This document shows positions 42,396-52,060 of a stretch of 64,000 nucleotides of DNA, one piece after another. The translations under genes and the position numbers were made by a program. How positions within the stretch are numbered: position 1 is the first letter of the stretch; each line of letters starts with the position of its first letter. The notes under the pieces are model-generated. The model ran no database searches. It was not told the DNA's origin and worked only from the letters and a program-made list of their open reading frames with translations. The stretch spans positions 172,999-236,998 of the forward strand of contig NZ_MUHH01000017.1 of assembly GCF_002217475.1 (NCBI RefSeq), given 5' to 3'. The stretch is from Flavobacterium tructae (lineage in GTDB: Bacteria > Bacteroidota > Bacteroidia > Flavobacteriales > Flavobacteriaceae).

Positions 42396-44861
42396 TTAGA
42401 ATTTATAAGCGAAACTTGCTGCTACACTTCTCATGTTTCTGGGATGAATCGTAGACCATCCATCATAAGTATCTGCATTTGCAATGTTATCCATTTTTAA
42501 GGTTAAAGTGAATTTCTCTGCAGCATAGAAAATAGAAGAGTTTAATACAGTATATTCAGGAATCGTAAATGCTCCGGTTGTTTTTCTGTTCATGATTTTG
42601 TTATCACCTACATAATTTCCTCCAAAACCTAATCCGAATCCTTGTAACGGTCCTTCCAAAAATTTGTAGCTGGCCCAAAGATTCGCTAAATTTCTTGCTC
42701 CTGCGCTTTCCGGTCTGAAGTTTACAAATTCAGAATCACCAGCTGTAAGTACTGCATCATTATAGCTGTATCCAAATACAATATTTAAACCGGGAACAGG
42801 GTTAGAAACGATTTCAGCTTCGAAACCTTTGTTTCTCTGACCTCCATTTTGGTAAGAAGTAGAGTTTGTAGCATCTGTTCTGATGCTGTAAACCTGATCG
42901 GTAACTTTGATGTCATAGTAACTGAAAGTGGCGTAAAGTTTGTCTTTGAAAAGGTTCAGTTTGGTACCAACTTCAAATTGATTGGCATGTTCCGGGTTGT
43001 AAATTCTTGGAGTTCTTATGCCGGCATTTAGGTCTTCACCCGGGGCGACGTTTGAGAATCCATCCATATAATTGGCGAAAACAGAAACTTTATCCAAAAT
43101 TGGCTGATACACTAATCCGAATTTAGGAGAAAAAGCAGTTTGATTGTATCCTCCGTTGTCTGCGTTCATAAAACGGTCTATACGTACACTTGCCATTGCA
43201 GACAATGCAGGGGTAAAGTTGATTACGTCAGAAACATAAACACTGTACACTTCCTGTTTTGTTTTGTTGTTGTTTGTCTTTGCCTTTGCCAAAAGATCGT
43301 CAGTTCCGGCTTTTGATAAATTTCCGTTATCACCGGTTGTAATGTATTTTGTAGGGTCGGTAATTTTGAAAACATTTTCGTTTACGGTTTGTAAACTTGC
43401 GTTACCAATATAGATGCTTCCATTGGCAATATATCCTGTTCCGTTGTCTGTTGTAGCGTTGTTGAAGTAGTCGAAACCGGCAACAATTCTGTTTCTCAAC
43501 TTACCAATTTTAAAATCACCAATAAAATTCTGTTGAATATCGGTGGTTAGTGTCGTAGAATTCTGGTAGTTTATAAAACGTCCTAATACAATACCTTCAG
43601 TGACTTTTGGATAACCTTTAGTTCCTTCGTATAAGTAAGAATAGTAGCCTTCTGATCTTGATGATCCTCTTGAAATAACAGTTTGAGAAGTCCATTCGTT
43701 AGTAAACTTGTAAACCATCTGTCCTTGCAGATTGTAAGAAGGCGTTTCTATAGCAAGCTGGTTGCTGGTATAAGAACGTTTGTTATCATAACCTAGTTCT
43801 TTCATATTGTGAACTCTTAAAGGTGTCCCTCTGTCTAAAAACAACATGGTTGGATTGGTCGCTTTATTGTTCATGAATTCAGTATTAACAAAGAACGAAA
43901 GTTTATCGTTTACTTCGTAAGACAGAGAAGGGGCAAAAAAGAATGATTTTTTAAATCCTGCATCCTGAAAACTATTTTCATTGTGATAAGCAGAATTAAT
44001 GCGCAGGTTTACTTTGTGCTCGTCGTCTAATGGGGTGTTGACGTCGGCAGTAACTCTGTTTAATCCGTAACTAGCTGTAGTGTAGTTTATTTCTCCTCCG
44101 AAATGATCGTAAGGTCTTTTGGTTGTAATATTGATTAATCCTCCGTAGGAAATAAGGCTGCTTCCAAACAAGGTTCCTGATGGTCCTTTGATTACTTCTA
44201 TTCTGTCGATATTGGCAGGATCAAGGCTTCCATTTGTTAATCCCGGTAATCCGTTAATCATAGTCGGCTGAACAGCAAAACCTCTTAGGGAAAAGTAGCC
44301 TGCACCATCATTTCCACGTCCTGTAGAAGCCCACAGTGTGGTTAATCCCGGTGCGTTTTTAAGAGCGTCGTCGATATTGGTTACGACTTGTTCTTTTAAC
44401 AACTCGCCTGTAATAGTAGAATAAACTTGTGGGTTTTCAAGATTTTTAAGAGGTAATCTTGATACTTGTTGGTTTTCTTTGCGGGCTAATGGATTCTTTT
44501 TTCCGTGACCGTTGATTACAATTTCGTCCAGTTGTTCAGAATTGGAACTGATCGTGAAATCTTCAATTATTTCGTCTCCGCCATTAAGAGAAATACTTTT
44601 TTCTTTTGAAGAATGCCCAACCGCAGAAACTTTAATCACATAATTTCCCGGTTTGATGTTTTTAATTTCGTAAAAACCTCTGCTGTCCGTATTGGTTCCT
44701 ATTTTGGTCCCTTTTAAGATAATGGTCACATTATCTGCGGCCTGATTGTTAGTGAGGCTAATTTGTCCTTTTATGCTTGCTCTTTGCTGTGCCCACATGG
44801 TTGGAGTTGCAAGCAGTACAAAGAGAAAAGCCAAAATTGTTGTTGTGTATTTGGTTTTCAT
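42396..44861 (-). CDS. TonB-dependent siderophore receptor
   Basis: The 821-residue outer-membrane receptor imports a ferric siderophore. After a signal peptide (1-24, ending MWAQ) come a carboxypeptidase-regulatory-like domain (about 28-110), a plug domain (about 130-260, with APGLTTLWAS and RIEVIKGPSGTLFGSS) and a 22-strand barrel ending in Phe (AASFAYKF). Features such as FSLRGFAVQPTMINGLPGL are typical of the TonB-siderophore type rather than SusC. Its downstream PepSY, DUF3325-like and DUF3649-like genes support iron as the cargo; the particular siderophore cannot be named. Confidence 0.9.
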   Translation of the reverse strand: MKTKYTTTILAFLFVLLATPTMWAQQRASIKGQISLTNNQAADNVTIILKGTKIGTNTDSRGFYEIKNIKPGNYVIKVSAVGHSSKEKSISLNGGDEIIEDFTISSNSEQLDEIVINGHGKKNPLARKENQQVSRLPLKNLENPQVYSTITGELLKEQVVTNIDDALKNAPGLTTLWASTGRGNDGAGYFSLRGFAVQPTMINGLPGLTNGSLDPANIDRIEVIKGPSGTLFGSSLISYGGLINITTKRPYDHFGGEINYTTASYGLNRVTADVNTPLDDEHKVNLRINSAYHNENSFQDAGFKKSFFFAPSLSYEVNDKLSFFVNTEFMNNKATNPTMLFLDRGTPLRVHNMKELGYDNKRSYTSNQLAIETPSYNLQGQMVYKFTNEWTSQTVISRGSSRSEGYYSYLYEGTKGYPKVTEGIVLGRFINYQNSTTLTTDIQQNFIGDFKIGKLRNRIVAGFDYFNNATTDNGTGYIANGSIYIGNASLQTVNENVFKITDPTKYITTGDNGNLSKAGTDDLLAKAKTNNNKTKQEVYSVYVSDVINFTPALSAMASVRIDRFMNADNGGYNQTAFSPKFGLVYQPILDKVSVFANYMDGFSNVAPGEDLNAGIRTPRIYNPEHANQFEVGTKLNLFKDKLYATFSYYDIKVTDQVYSIRTDATNSTSYQNGGQRNKGFEAEIVSNPVPGLNIVFGYSYNDAVLTAGDSEFVNFRPESAGARNLANLWASYKFLEGPLQGFGLGFGGNYVGDNKIMNRKTTGAFTIPEYTVLNSSIFYAAEKFTLTLKMDNIANADTYDGWSTIHPRNMRSVAASFAYKF

Positions 44862-44926
44862 TATTATTTAGAATTGATTTTAATAGCGCAAATTTAAGTG
44901 CAGAATACAAACCAAACAAACTATTC

Positions 44927-44943
44927 TTATTTATTCTAAATAA
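44927..44943. promoter_or_regulatory. Candidate iron-responsive (Fur-like) operator
   Basis: TTATTT-ATTCT-AAATAA is a perfect 6+5+6 dyad 66 bases upstream of the siderophore receptor, beside a near-consensus TAGTTTG box at 44917-44923 (minus strand). Position and AT-rich dyad form suggest Fur binding; the match to a general Fur consensus is only partial. Confidence 0.35.
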
Positions 44944-45019
44944 AACAATTTTTAAAGGGTAAAATTTTTTATTGTTTAATTTTTTAACATCTTAAGTCGA
45001 TTTTAAGTTAATATTAAGA

Positions 45020-45050
45020 AAAAAAACCTGCTTCAGTTAAGAAGCAGGTT
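45020..45050 (-). terminator. Terminator of the sucAB genes
   Basis: AACCTGCTTC (45025-45034) pairs perfectly with GAAGCAGGTT (45041-45050); on the minus strand a T8 run follows. It lies 28 bases beyond the sucB stop. Confidence 0.85.
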
Positions 45051-45077
45051 TTGTATGATTGTTGAAAAGTATTACAA

Positions 45078-46313
45078 TTACAATTCTAAAGCGCGTTTAG
45101 CATCTCCATTCATCAATAACTCTAATGGATTCTCTAAAGCTTCTTTTACAGCTACTAAGAAACCAACTGACTCACGTCCGTCAATGATTCTGTGGTCGTA
45201 AGAAAGTGCAACGTACATCATTGGGTGAATTTCCACTTTACCGTTTACAGCAATTGGACGCTCGATGATGTTGTGCATTCCTAAGATTCCTGACTGAGGA
45301 GGGTTGATAATTGGAGTACTCAACATACTTCCGAAAACTCCACCATTAGTAATAGTGAAAGTTCCTCCTGTCATGTCGTCAACGGTAATTTGACCGTCAC
45401 GTGCTCTAAGTGCTAATCTTTTGATTTCAGCCTCGATTCCGCGGAAAGTTAATAATTCAGCGTTACGAACTACTGGTACCATTAATCCTTTTGGTCCTGA
45501 AACTGCGATTGAGATGTCGGCAAAATCGTAAGCAATTTTGTAGTCACCATCCATCATAGAGTTAACATCAGGGTATAATTCTAAAGCTCTTGTAACTGCT
45601 TTTGTAAAGAATGACATGAATCCTAAACCTAAACCGCCATGTTTTGCTTTGAAAGCATCTTTGTATTCGTTACGAATTTGGTTGATTGGTGTCATGTTTA
45701 CTTCGTTGAAAGTAGTAAGCATAGCTGTTTCGTTTTTAGCCGAAACTAATCTCTCTGCTACTTTACGACGCAACATAGATAATTTTGTACGCTCAGTTCC
45801 ACGGCTTCCTCCTGTTGGAGTTCCCATTGAAGGTACTGCATTTACAGCGTCATCTTTAGTGATTCTTCCACCTTTACCAGTTCCTGAAACTGAAGCCGGA
45901 GCAATGTTTTTCTCGTCTAATATTTTTCTTGCTGCCGGAGATGGAGTTCCTGCTGCGTAACTTGTTGCTGCCGGAGCCTGAACCGGAGCAGCTTTTGGTG
46001 CTTCAGCTTTTACTTCCGCTTTTGGTGCTTCTGCCTTTGGAGCTTCAGCAGCCGGAGCAGATCCTGATGGTTTAGCTGCGTCAGTATCGATTAAACAAAC
46101 TACAGCACCTACTGCTACTGTATCACCTTCTTCCGCTTTAAGCGTAATAACTCCGCTCATTTCAGCAGGAAGTTCAAGAGTAGCTTTGTCTGAATCAACT
46201 TCAGCAATAGCCTGATCTTTTTCTACATAATCGCCGTCTTTTACTAACCAAGTTGCGATTTCAACTTCTTTTATAGATTCCCCTGGTGAAGGGACTTTCA
46301 TTTCTAAAATCAT
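45078..46313 (-). CDS. sucB: 2-oxoglutarate dehydrogenase E2, dihydrolipoyl succinyltransferase
   Basis: The 411-residue protein transfers succinyl groups to CoA in the TCA cycle. One N-terminal lipoyl domain carries Lys43 in DSDKATLE, followed by an Ala/Pro/Lys-rich linker (about 78-120), a peripheral subunit-binding domain (about 122-160, [13 protein letters not shown]) and the catalytic domain (about 180-411) with the active-site His in [10 protein letters not shown] start four residues later (MKVPSPGES) is equally possible. It follows sucA by 83 bases with a hairpin in between; lpd is not here. Confidence 0.96.
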   Translation of the reverse strand: MILEMKVPSPGESIKEVEIATWLVKDGDYVEKDQAIAEVDSDKATLELPAEMSGVITLKAEEGDTVAVGAVVCLIDTDAAKPSGSAPAAEAPKAEAPKAEVKAEAPKAAPVQAPAATSYAAGTPSPAARKILDEKNIAPASVSGTGKGGRITKDDAVNAVPSMGTPTGGSRGTERTKLSMLRRKVAERLVSAKNETAMLTTFNEVNMTPINQIRNEYKDAFKAKHGGLGLGFMSFFTKAVTRALELYPDVNSMMDGDYKIAYDFADISIAVSGPKGLMVPVVRNAELLTFRGIEAEIKRLALRARDGQITVDDMTGGTFTITNGGVFGSMLSTPIINPPQSGILGMHNIIERPIAVNGKVEIHPMMYVALSYDHRIIDGRESVGFLVAVKEALENPLELLMNGDAKRALEL

Positions 46314-46340
46314 CTTATTTCTTTGTTTAAAGTTTATTTT

Positions 46341-46381
46341 GTTTAAAGTTTCAGGTTTTGTAGGGGCCCGAAACTTTAAAC
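46341..46381. repeat. Inverted repeat GTTTAAAGTTTC between sucA and sucB
   Basis: Perfect 12-base arms (46341-46352 and 46370-46381) flank a 17-base loop in the sucA-sucB spacer. No T-run follows, so it may stabilise or process the mRNA rather than end it. Confidence 0.6.
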
Positions 46382-46396
46382 TTGAAACATTGTTTT

Positions 46397-49171
46397 TTAT
46401 CTGAATAAATTTTTATCGAATACCATTCTGATAGCATCAGCATGACGACGTTTTGAACGTGTGTAACTTCCTGATGCCGGAGCAGAGTAAGCTTTTAATG
46501 AAGCTAATCTCCATTTCACAAGGTCAAAGTTCATCAACATAAAGCTGTAAGCTCCCATGTTTTTAGGTTCTTCCTGTGCCCAAACGTAATCGTCAGCATT
46601 TGGATATTGTGCGATGATTTCTTTGATTTGCTCTACAGGGAAAGGGAATAATTGCTCGATACGAACCACTGCAACATCATTTCTTCCGTTGTTTTCTCTT
46701 TCAGCTACAATGTCGTAGTAGAATTTACCGGTACAGAATACTAAAGATTTTACGTCTTTTTTGTTTACTGTAGTATCGTCGATTGTTTCCTGGAAGCTTC
46801 CGTTTGCTAATTCCTCAACAGTAGATACGCATCTTGGATCACGTAATAAACTTTTTGGAGAGAAAACTACCAATGGTTTACGGAATTTCGTTTTCATCTG
46901 TCTTCTGATCAAGTGGAAGAAGTTAGCCGGTGTTGTACAATCGGCAACATACATATTGTGTCTTGCACAAAGTTGTAAGTAACGTTCCATTCTTGCAGAA
47001 GAGTGTTCCGCTCCCTGACCTTCATATCCGTGAGGCAATAATAAAACAATACCGTTTTGGTTGTTCCATTTGTCTTCTCCACAAGAAATATACTGGTCAA
47101 TCATGATTTGGGCTCCGTTAGAGAAATCTCCAAACTGTGCTTCCCAGATCGTTAAAGCATTTGGATTCGCTAATGCATATCCATAATCAAAACCAAGGAC
47201 ACCGTATTCAGATAAAAGCGAGTTGAAAACACCGAATTTTCCTTTTTTGTTCGCTATAGTGTCCAGTAAAATTACTTCTTCTTCAGAATCTTCCACTTTA
47301 ACTACCGCATGACGGTGAGAGAATGTACCACGCTCTACGTCCTGACCGGAAATACGAACGTCAAATCCTTCTGTTAAAAGTGAACCGTAAGCCAATGCTT
47401 CTGCAGTTCCCCAATCAAGAGTGTTGTTGTCGTATCCTACTTTTCTGTCGGTAACAATTTTAGTGATCTTGTTGATGAATTTCTTGTCTGCCGGTAACGT
47501 TGAGATTGTATTGATGATAGAATCCAGTTCCTTCTTGTCAAAAGTAGTATCTGTTTTTCCTAACATTTGTGTATCTGTTACCTGAACAAATCCATTCCAT
47601 TCATTTTGCATGAACGGAGTTATAATAGTCAAATCTTTTTTACGGGAAGCTTCTAAGTTTTCCTCTAAAGCAGATTTGTATTCTTTTTCTAAAGCATTTA
47701 CATAAGACGCATCGATTATGCCTTCAGACAATAATTTCTCTGCATAAATATCTCTTGGATTTTTATGTTTAGCGATGATTTTATATAAAACAGGTTGTGT
47801 AAAACGAGGCTCATCACCTTCGTTATGACCGTACTTTCTGTATCCTAATAAATCGATAAATACGTCACGTCCAAATTTCATTCTGTAATCTAAGGCAAAA
47901 GATACAGCATGTACAACCGCTTCAGCATCGTCAGCATTTACGTGTAATACCGGTGAAAGCGTTACTTTGGCAACATCTGTACAGTACGTAGACGAACGTG
48001 CATCTAAATAGTTAGTGGTAAAACCAACCTGATTGTTGATTACGATATGAATAGTACCGCCTGTTTTGTATCCGTCAAGCAATGACATTTGAATGATTTC
48101 GTACAAGATTCCCTGACCTGCGATTGCAGCATCACCGTGAACGGCAATAGGTAATACTTTAGAAAAATCGTTCGGATAGTATTTGTCTTGTTTTGCTCTT
48201 GTGATTCCTTCAATTACAGCTCCAACCGTTTCTAAGTGTGAAGGGTTTGGTGCTAAATTGATGTTGATGTTTTTTCCTGTTCTTGTTTTTTTGTCAGCAG
48301 TAAGACCTAAGTGGTATTTTACGTCACCGTCAAAATATTCCTGATCGTAATCTTTACCGTCAAACTCACCAAAAATATCCTGAGTTGATTTTCCGAAGAT
48401 GTTAGCCAAAACGTTCAAACGACCACGGTGAGCCATTCCCATTACGAATTGTTCTACTCCTTTTTCGGCAGCCTGCTCGATCAAAGCGTCCAAAGCCGGG
48501 ATGATAGATTCTCCACCTTCTAATGAGAATCGTTTTTGTCCTACATATTTAGTATGCAGGAAGTTCTCGAAAGATACGGCCTGGTTTAATTTATTTAAGA
48601 TTGTTTTCTTTTCGTCAGAAGAGAAGTTTGGCTGGTTTACGTTTACAGCCAGTTTGTCCTGGATCCATTTTACAACGCCGGGATTTCTGATGTACATGTA
48701 TTCGATACCAATGTGCTGGCAGTAAATAGTCTGAAGACGTGTAACAATATCCTGTAGTGTAGAAGGAGCTACTCCGATTGCCTGAGCAGCATCAAAAACT
48801 GTTGAAAGATCAGCAGTTGTTAATCCGAAATTTTCAATGTCTAAAGTTGGAGACGATGTTCTGCGATCACGAACAGGGTTTGTTTTGGTAAACAAGTGCC
48901 CGCGAGTACGGTAAGCATCGATTAATTTTAGGACATTGAATTCTTTTTGTAATTTATCAGAAACTAAACTACAATCTACGTTGTCGTTTGTTACGTATTC
49001 AACGATTCGTTGAACCGGATTTTCGTCATTATAAGTCGTTTGTCCAAAATCGAAACCTTGAAAAAAACTTCTCCAGCTTGGCTCAACGCTATCTGGGTTT
49101 ACTAAATACTGATCATATAATTGTGCGAAAAACTCTGTATGCGCTGCATTTAAAAATGAAAACCTATCCAT
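46397..49171 (-). CDS. sucA: 2-oxoglutarate dehydrogenase E1
   Basis: The 924-residue thiamine-diphosphate enzyme decarboxylates 2-oxoglutarate and passes the succinyl group to E2. It has the N-terminal [18 protein letters not shown] segment, [15 protein letters not shown], the ThDP motif GDAAIAGQG...[11 protein letters not shown] and the C-terminal pyrimidine-binding half ([17 protein letters not shown]). The ATG at 49171 is used because it lies after the -7 box; a frame to 49225 would start before the promoter. It is the first gene of sucAB. Confidence 0.97.
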   Translation of the reverse strand: MDRFSFLNAAHTEFFAQLYDQYLVNPDSVEPSWRSFFQGFDFGQTTYNDENPVQRIVEYVTNDNVDCSLVSDKLQKEFNVLKLIDAYRTRGHLFTKTNPVRDRRTSSPTLDIENFGLTTADLSTVFDAAQAIGVAPSTLQDIVTRLQTIYCQHIGIEYMYIRNPGVVKWIQDKLAVNVNQPNFSSDEKKTILNKLNQAVSFENFLHTKYVGQKRFSLEGGESIIPALDALIEQAAEKGVEQFVMGMAHRGRLNVLANIFGKSTQDIFGEFDGKDYDQEYFDGDVKYHLGLTADKKTRTGKNININLAPNPSHLETVGAVIEGITRAKQDKYYPNDFSKVLPIAVHGDAAIAGQGILYEIIQMSLLDGYKTGGTIHIVINNQVGFTTNYLDARSSTYCTDVAKVTLSPVLHVNADDAEAVVHAVSFALDYRMKFGRDVFIDLLGYRKYGHNEGDEPRFTQPVLYKIIAKHKNPRDIYAEKLLSEGIIDASYVNALEKEYKSALEENLEASRKKDLTIITPFMQNEWNGFVQVTDTQMLGKTDTTFDKKELDSIINTISTLPADKKFINKITKIVTDRKVGYDNNTLDWGTAEALAYGSLLTEGFDVRISGQDVERGTFSHRHAVVKVEDSEEEVILLDTIANKKGKFGVFNSLLSEYGVLGFDYGYALANPNALTIWEAQFGDFSNGAQIMIDQYISCGEDKWNNQNGIVLLLPHGYEGQGAEHSSARMERYLQLCARHNMYVADCTTPANFFHLIRRQMKTKFRKPLVVFSPKSLLRDPRCVSTVEELANGSFQETIDDTTVNKKDVKSLVFCTGKFYYDIVAERENNGRNDVAVVRIEQLFPFPVEQIKEIIAQYPNADDYVWAQEEPKNMGAYSFMLMNFDLVKWRLASLKAYSAPASGSYTRSKRRHADAIRMVFDKNLFR

Positions 49172-49207
49172 AATATGAGTGAATATACTTTTTGTTAAAT
49201 AGAATCG

Positions 49208-49215
49208 CAAAAGTA
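49208..49215 (-). promoter_or_regulatory. -7 box (TACTTTTG) of sucAB
   Basis: On the minus strand TACTTTTG lies 36 bases before the sucA ATG at 49171, giving a leader of about 30 bases. Confidence 0.5.
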
Positions 49216-49243
49216 CAACAATCACATTTATTTAAATCTTTTT

Positions 49244-49263
49244 TTTACGTACTTTTACGTAAA
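49244..49263. promoter_or_regulatory. Perfect dyad TTTACGTA-N4-TACGTAAA between sucA and the outer-membrane gene
   Basis: Eight-base arms (49244-49251 and 49256-49263) lie between the divergent sucA and outer-membrane-protein genes, including the TACTTTTA box-like sequence for the plus-strand gene. This could be an operator acting on one or both promoters. Confidence 0.45.
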
Positions 49264-49287
49264 AATTTGTTAAAAATAGACCCAACT

Positions 49288-49839
49288 ATGGATAAAAATC
49301 AAATTTCAATCGTTTTCAAAACTTTTTTTGTGATTTTGGCCGTCTCATTTTCGAGTTCTGCTTTTGCACAACAAAAATATGTCATAGACAACAGCAATCA
49401 TTTTTGGGAGAAAGTTCAGTTTGGAGGAGGTCTTGGTTTAGGAATTGGTTCCGGATATACGGACATTTCGGTTTCACCAAGTGCCATTTATAACGTAAAC
49501 GAAATTGTAGCGGTTGGTGTTGGATTGCAGTTTGGTTATTTGTCCTCTAAAAACTATTACAGCTCTTTTGTCTATGGCGGAAGTGTGGTTGGACTCGTGA
49601 ATCCGATTCCTGAAATTCAGTTGTCAGCAGAATTGGAACAGGTTCGCATAAATACGGATTATAAATCAACGGCTTATCGACCAAGTTACTCTGATGATTA
49701 TTGGAATACCGCCTTATATCTCGGTGCGGGTTACCGAACCGGAAGTGTTACTATTGGAGCACGTTATGATGTTTTGTATGATAAAAATACCAGTCTTTAC
49801 GGATCCGGGTTTATGCCTTTTGTGAGAGTTTATTTTTAG
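49288..49839 (+). CDS. Small outer-membrane beta-barrel protein of unknown function
   Basis: The 183-residue protein has a signal peptide (1-28, ending AFAQ) and a series of amphipathic strands with alternating aromatic and Gly residues, ending in Phe (FMPFVRVYF), as in small outer-membrane barrels. Automated annotations sometimes call this family alpha-ketoglutarate decarboxylase, probably because of the divergent sucA neighbour; nothing in the sequence supports an enzyme. The start is the ATG at 49288, since the longer frame from 49192 lies partly upstream of the promoter region. Confidence 0.72.
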   Translation: MDKNQISIVFKTFFVILAVSFSSSAFAQQKYVIDNSNHFWEKVQFGGGLGLGIGSGYTDISVSPSAIYNVNEIVAVGVGLQFGYLSSKNYYSSFVYGGSVVGLVNPIPEIQLSAELEQVRINTDYKSTAYRPSYSDDYWNTALYLGAGYRTGSVTIGARYDVLYDKNTSLYGSGFMPFVRVYF

Positions 49840-49893
49840 AGGAGCTAAGGTTCTGAGATGCTAAGTTTCTAAGGTTTTTAAAATCCGAAAAAA

Positions 49894-50460
49894 TTGAAGA
49901 GATATATTTTTATACTTATTGTCATTGTGTTTATGAGTTGTAATGACTCTAAAAAATCAAATCTTGAAATTCAAAAAGTTGTAAAAAAAGAATTACGACC
50001 TTTTTTTGATTCTGATAGAATTGATCATTACTTTGTGAATTACACTCTTGAAAGTATAATTGATTTTGAGGAAAAAAGTAAAAAATCAAAAAAACATCAG
50101 GAATTTGAAGATTTATTTATGGGATATTTTCCTGATAGTATTCCTAAAAGAGATTTTGAAGAAATTTTGATAAGTCATAATTATAAGAAATCGAATCTTA
50201 CTATTAAACAGCAAAAGGAAATTGAAAATGTATTCAGTCAAAAAGATTCTCTACAAATGAGTGCTTATGCCTGTGTTCCTGAATACCGTGATATTTTTAT
50301 CTTCAAAAAGAAAGAAAAGACAATTGGGATAGCAAAAATCTGTTTTAAATGTGGTCGTTTCCAAATTATCGGAAGTAAAATTGATACCCAGTATTTTGGA
50401 CTTTTTGAGGAATTAGATAAATTACATAATATCGTTCGTCCCTATGAGAAAAAAACATAG
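49894..50460 (+). CDS. Lipoprotein of unknown function with TTG start
   Basis: The 188-residue protein begins at a TTG that is needed to include the type II signal peptide (MKRYIFILIVIVFMSC, lipobox FMSC). The mature part is highly charged, with four later Cys residues including ICFKCGRF. I recognise no family. The 54-base spacer before it contains a CTAAGGTTCTGAG-like repeat and no terminator, so readthrough from the barrel gene is possible. Confidence 0.65.
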   Translation: MKRYIFILIVIVFMSCNDSKKSNLEIQKVVKKELRPFFDSDRIDHYFVNYTLESIIDFEEKSKKSKKHQEFEDLFMGYFPDSIPKRDFEEILISHNYKKSNLTIKQQKEIENVFSQKDSLQMSAYACVPEYRDIFIFKKKEKTIGIAKICFKCGRFQIIGSKIDTQYFGLFEELDKLHNIVRPYEKKT

Positions 50461-50472
50461 AGCCTTAGCGCC

Positions 50473-50826
50473 TTACTTATAATAATTTCGAAACCAAACC
50501 TTCTGCCATTCTCTTTTTAAAATCAAAAAAGAAACCTGCTCGGCTAAGATTACTAAATCAGAACCGTCGAGTTTTTTGATTTCATTTTCAGGCACATCAA
50601 TGATGTAAAGCAGATTGAGGTACTCCGCAAATTTGTACTGAATCATTCTGTAGATTTTCTCGTGAAGCTGAATCTTTAGTTCGTCGGGAGAAATACTCAT
50701 TGGAAAATCTATTCCTTCGTTGGCCAAATTAAAATCTTTATTAATTTGCTCAATCAGACTTAAATATAGATTTTCGCTTTCGGCATCGGCCAATAAAATA
50801 TCGGTATTTGCGGGGATTGGAAACAT
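50473..50826 (-). CDS. Conserved-looking hypothetical protein
   Basis: The 117-residue cytoplasmic protein is predicted mainly helical, with MFPIPANTDILLADAESENLYLSL at the N-terminus and an aromatic, basic end (REWQKVWFRNYYK). It converges on the lipoprotein gene with a 12-base gap and lies 41 bases downstream of the LacI gene on the same strand, so it may be cotranscribed with it. I recognise no family or motif; the good coding character is the only support. Confidence 0.6.
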   Translation of the reverse strand: MFPIPANTDILLADAESENLYLSLIEQINKDFNLANEGIDFPMSISPDELKIQLHEKIYRMIQYKFAEYLNLLYIIDVPENEIKKLDGSDLVILAEQVSFLILKREWQKVWFRNYYK

Positions 50827-50867
50827 TGATGCTTTTTAAGAATTGACGCAAAGTTAAAACTAAAAAA

Positions 50868-51893
50868 TCATTTAACAGTCGATTCTCTTTCAATGATTCT
50901 TGTAGGTAGTTCAATAATTTGATGCGTCACCGGACGATGTTCTTTCAGGTCGGCAATTTCATCTATTAAAAGCGAAACCGCCTGATGCCCCATTTCAAAG
51001 CCTGGCTGGTCAATAGTAGTCAATTTAGGTGAGATAACCGTACTCATAAACCAATTGCTAAAGCCAAAAACCGCTACCTGTTCCGGTGTTTTGATTCCCG
51101 CCTCATTAAAATATTTGATAATTCCGATGGCTACCAGATCGGTGATGGCAAAAATCGCGTCTATGTCCGGGTGTTCGGTCATTATTTTCTGGGCATTTTC
51201 GTAGCCATCCTCAAAATCGGTATTGTTATCGCACACGTAAACCAGTTTGGAATCGTATTCAATTCCGTGTGCTTCCAAAGCTCTTTTGTATCCTAAGAAA
51301 CGATCGATGGAGTTTTGAGGAACGTACGAACCCCTGAAATGTGCGATCTTTTTGAATCCTTTATTAATGAGGTAAGAAACAGCGTCGAATGCCGCTTTGG
51401 CATCATTGATCACGACTTTGGAACAATCGACTCTTTTGGCAATTTTATCAAACAATACAACGGGCGTGTTTTTGCGGATCGCTTCATTAATATGAGTAAA
51501 ATCATCCGTTTCGTTAGAGAGCGACATCAGAACCCCGTCAACACGTTTTTGAATTAATAAGGCCAGTTGTTTTTTCTCCAGTTCGTATTTTTCGTTGGAT
51601 TGTAATATAATGACAAGATAGCCTCTTTTTTCGGCTTCTTCGAGAATGCCATTTAAGACACTGGAGAAGAAATGATGCACGGTAGCCGGAATGATTACGC
51701 CAATTGTTTTAGTTTCGTTGGTTCTCAGATTTACCGCAACCGAATTGGGCATGTAATTCATGGTTTCGGCCATTTCGATCACACGGGCACGTGTAGACTT
51801 ACTAATGTCGGTATAGCCTTTTAATGCCTTTGAAACCGTGGTAACCGAAATTCCCAATGCCGATGCTATATCTATTAATTTGGTGTCATTCAT
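50868..51893 (-). CDS. LacI-family transcriptional regulator of the trehalose locus
   Basis: The 341-residue protein has the LacI helix-turn-helix (about 5-25, LIDIASALGISVTTVSKALKG) with the hinge helix (MPNSVAVNLR), and a periplasmic-binding-protein-like sensor domain (about 60-335). It is divergent from the TonB receptor, MFS permease and trehalase genes, and two AAAACGTTTT operators lie in the shared intergenic region, so it very probably represses or otherwise controls these genes and perhaps itself. The inducer is likely trehalose or a derivative, by context only. Confidence 0.88.
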   Translation of the reverse strand: MNDTKLIDIASALGISVTTVSKALKGYTDISKSTRARVIEMAETMNYMPNSVAVNLRTNETKTIGVIIPATVHHFFSSVLNGILEEAEKRGYLVIILQSNEKYELEKKQLALLIQKRVDGVLMSLSNETDDFTHINEAIRKNTPVVLFDKIAKRVDCSKVVINDAKAAFDAVSYLINKGFKKIAHFRGSYVPQNSIDRFLGYKRALEAHGIEYDSKLVYVCDNNTDFEDGYENAQKIMTEHPDIDAIFAITDLVAIGIIKYFNEAGIKTPEQVAVFGFSNWFMSTVISPKLTTIDQPGFEMGHQAVSLLIDEIADLKEHRPVTHQIIELPTRIIERESTVK

Positions 51894-51941
51894 GAAATAA
51901 AAGTACTAAAAAATAAAGTGTATTGATAAAAAATTAACTTC

Positions 51942-51977
51942 CGAAAACGTTTTAGGGGATTTCGAAAACGTTTTCGA
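51942..51977. promoter_or_regulatory. Paired LacI-type operators, 21 bp apart
   Basis: CGAAAACGTTTTAG (51942-51955) and the perfect palindrome TCGAAAACGTTTTCGA (51962-51977) share the core AAAACGTTTT. Their centres (51948/51949 and 51969/51970) are exactly 21 bases apart, two helical turns, so two dimers would bind on the same face. They lie 49 bases before the LacI start and 84 before the receptor start. Confidence 0.8.
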
Positions 51978-52060
51978 TTTAGAATTCTTAAATTAGAGTT
52001 AATTCCTTGAGTAAGTTTACATTTCATAAATGAAAGATTAACTAACTAAACCAAAAAATC

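Noticed and set aside
49288..49839. Alpha-ketoglutarate decarboxylase as product name for the gene divergent from sucA
   Set aside because: The sequence is a small outer-membrane barrel with no cofactor or catalytic motifs; the name seems to come from the neighbour.
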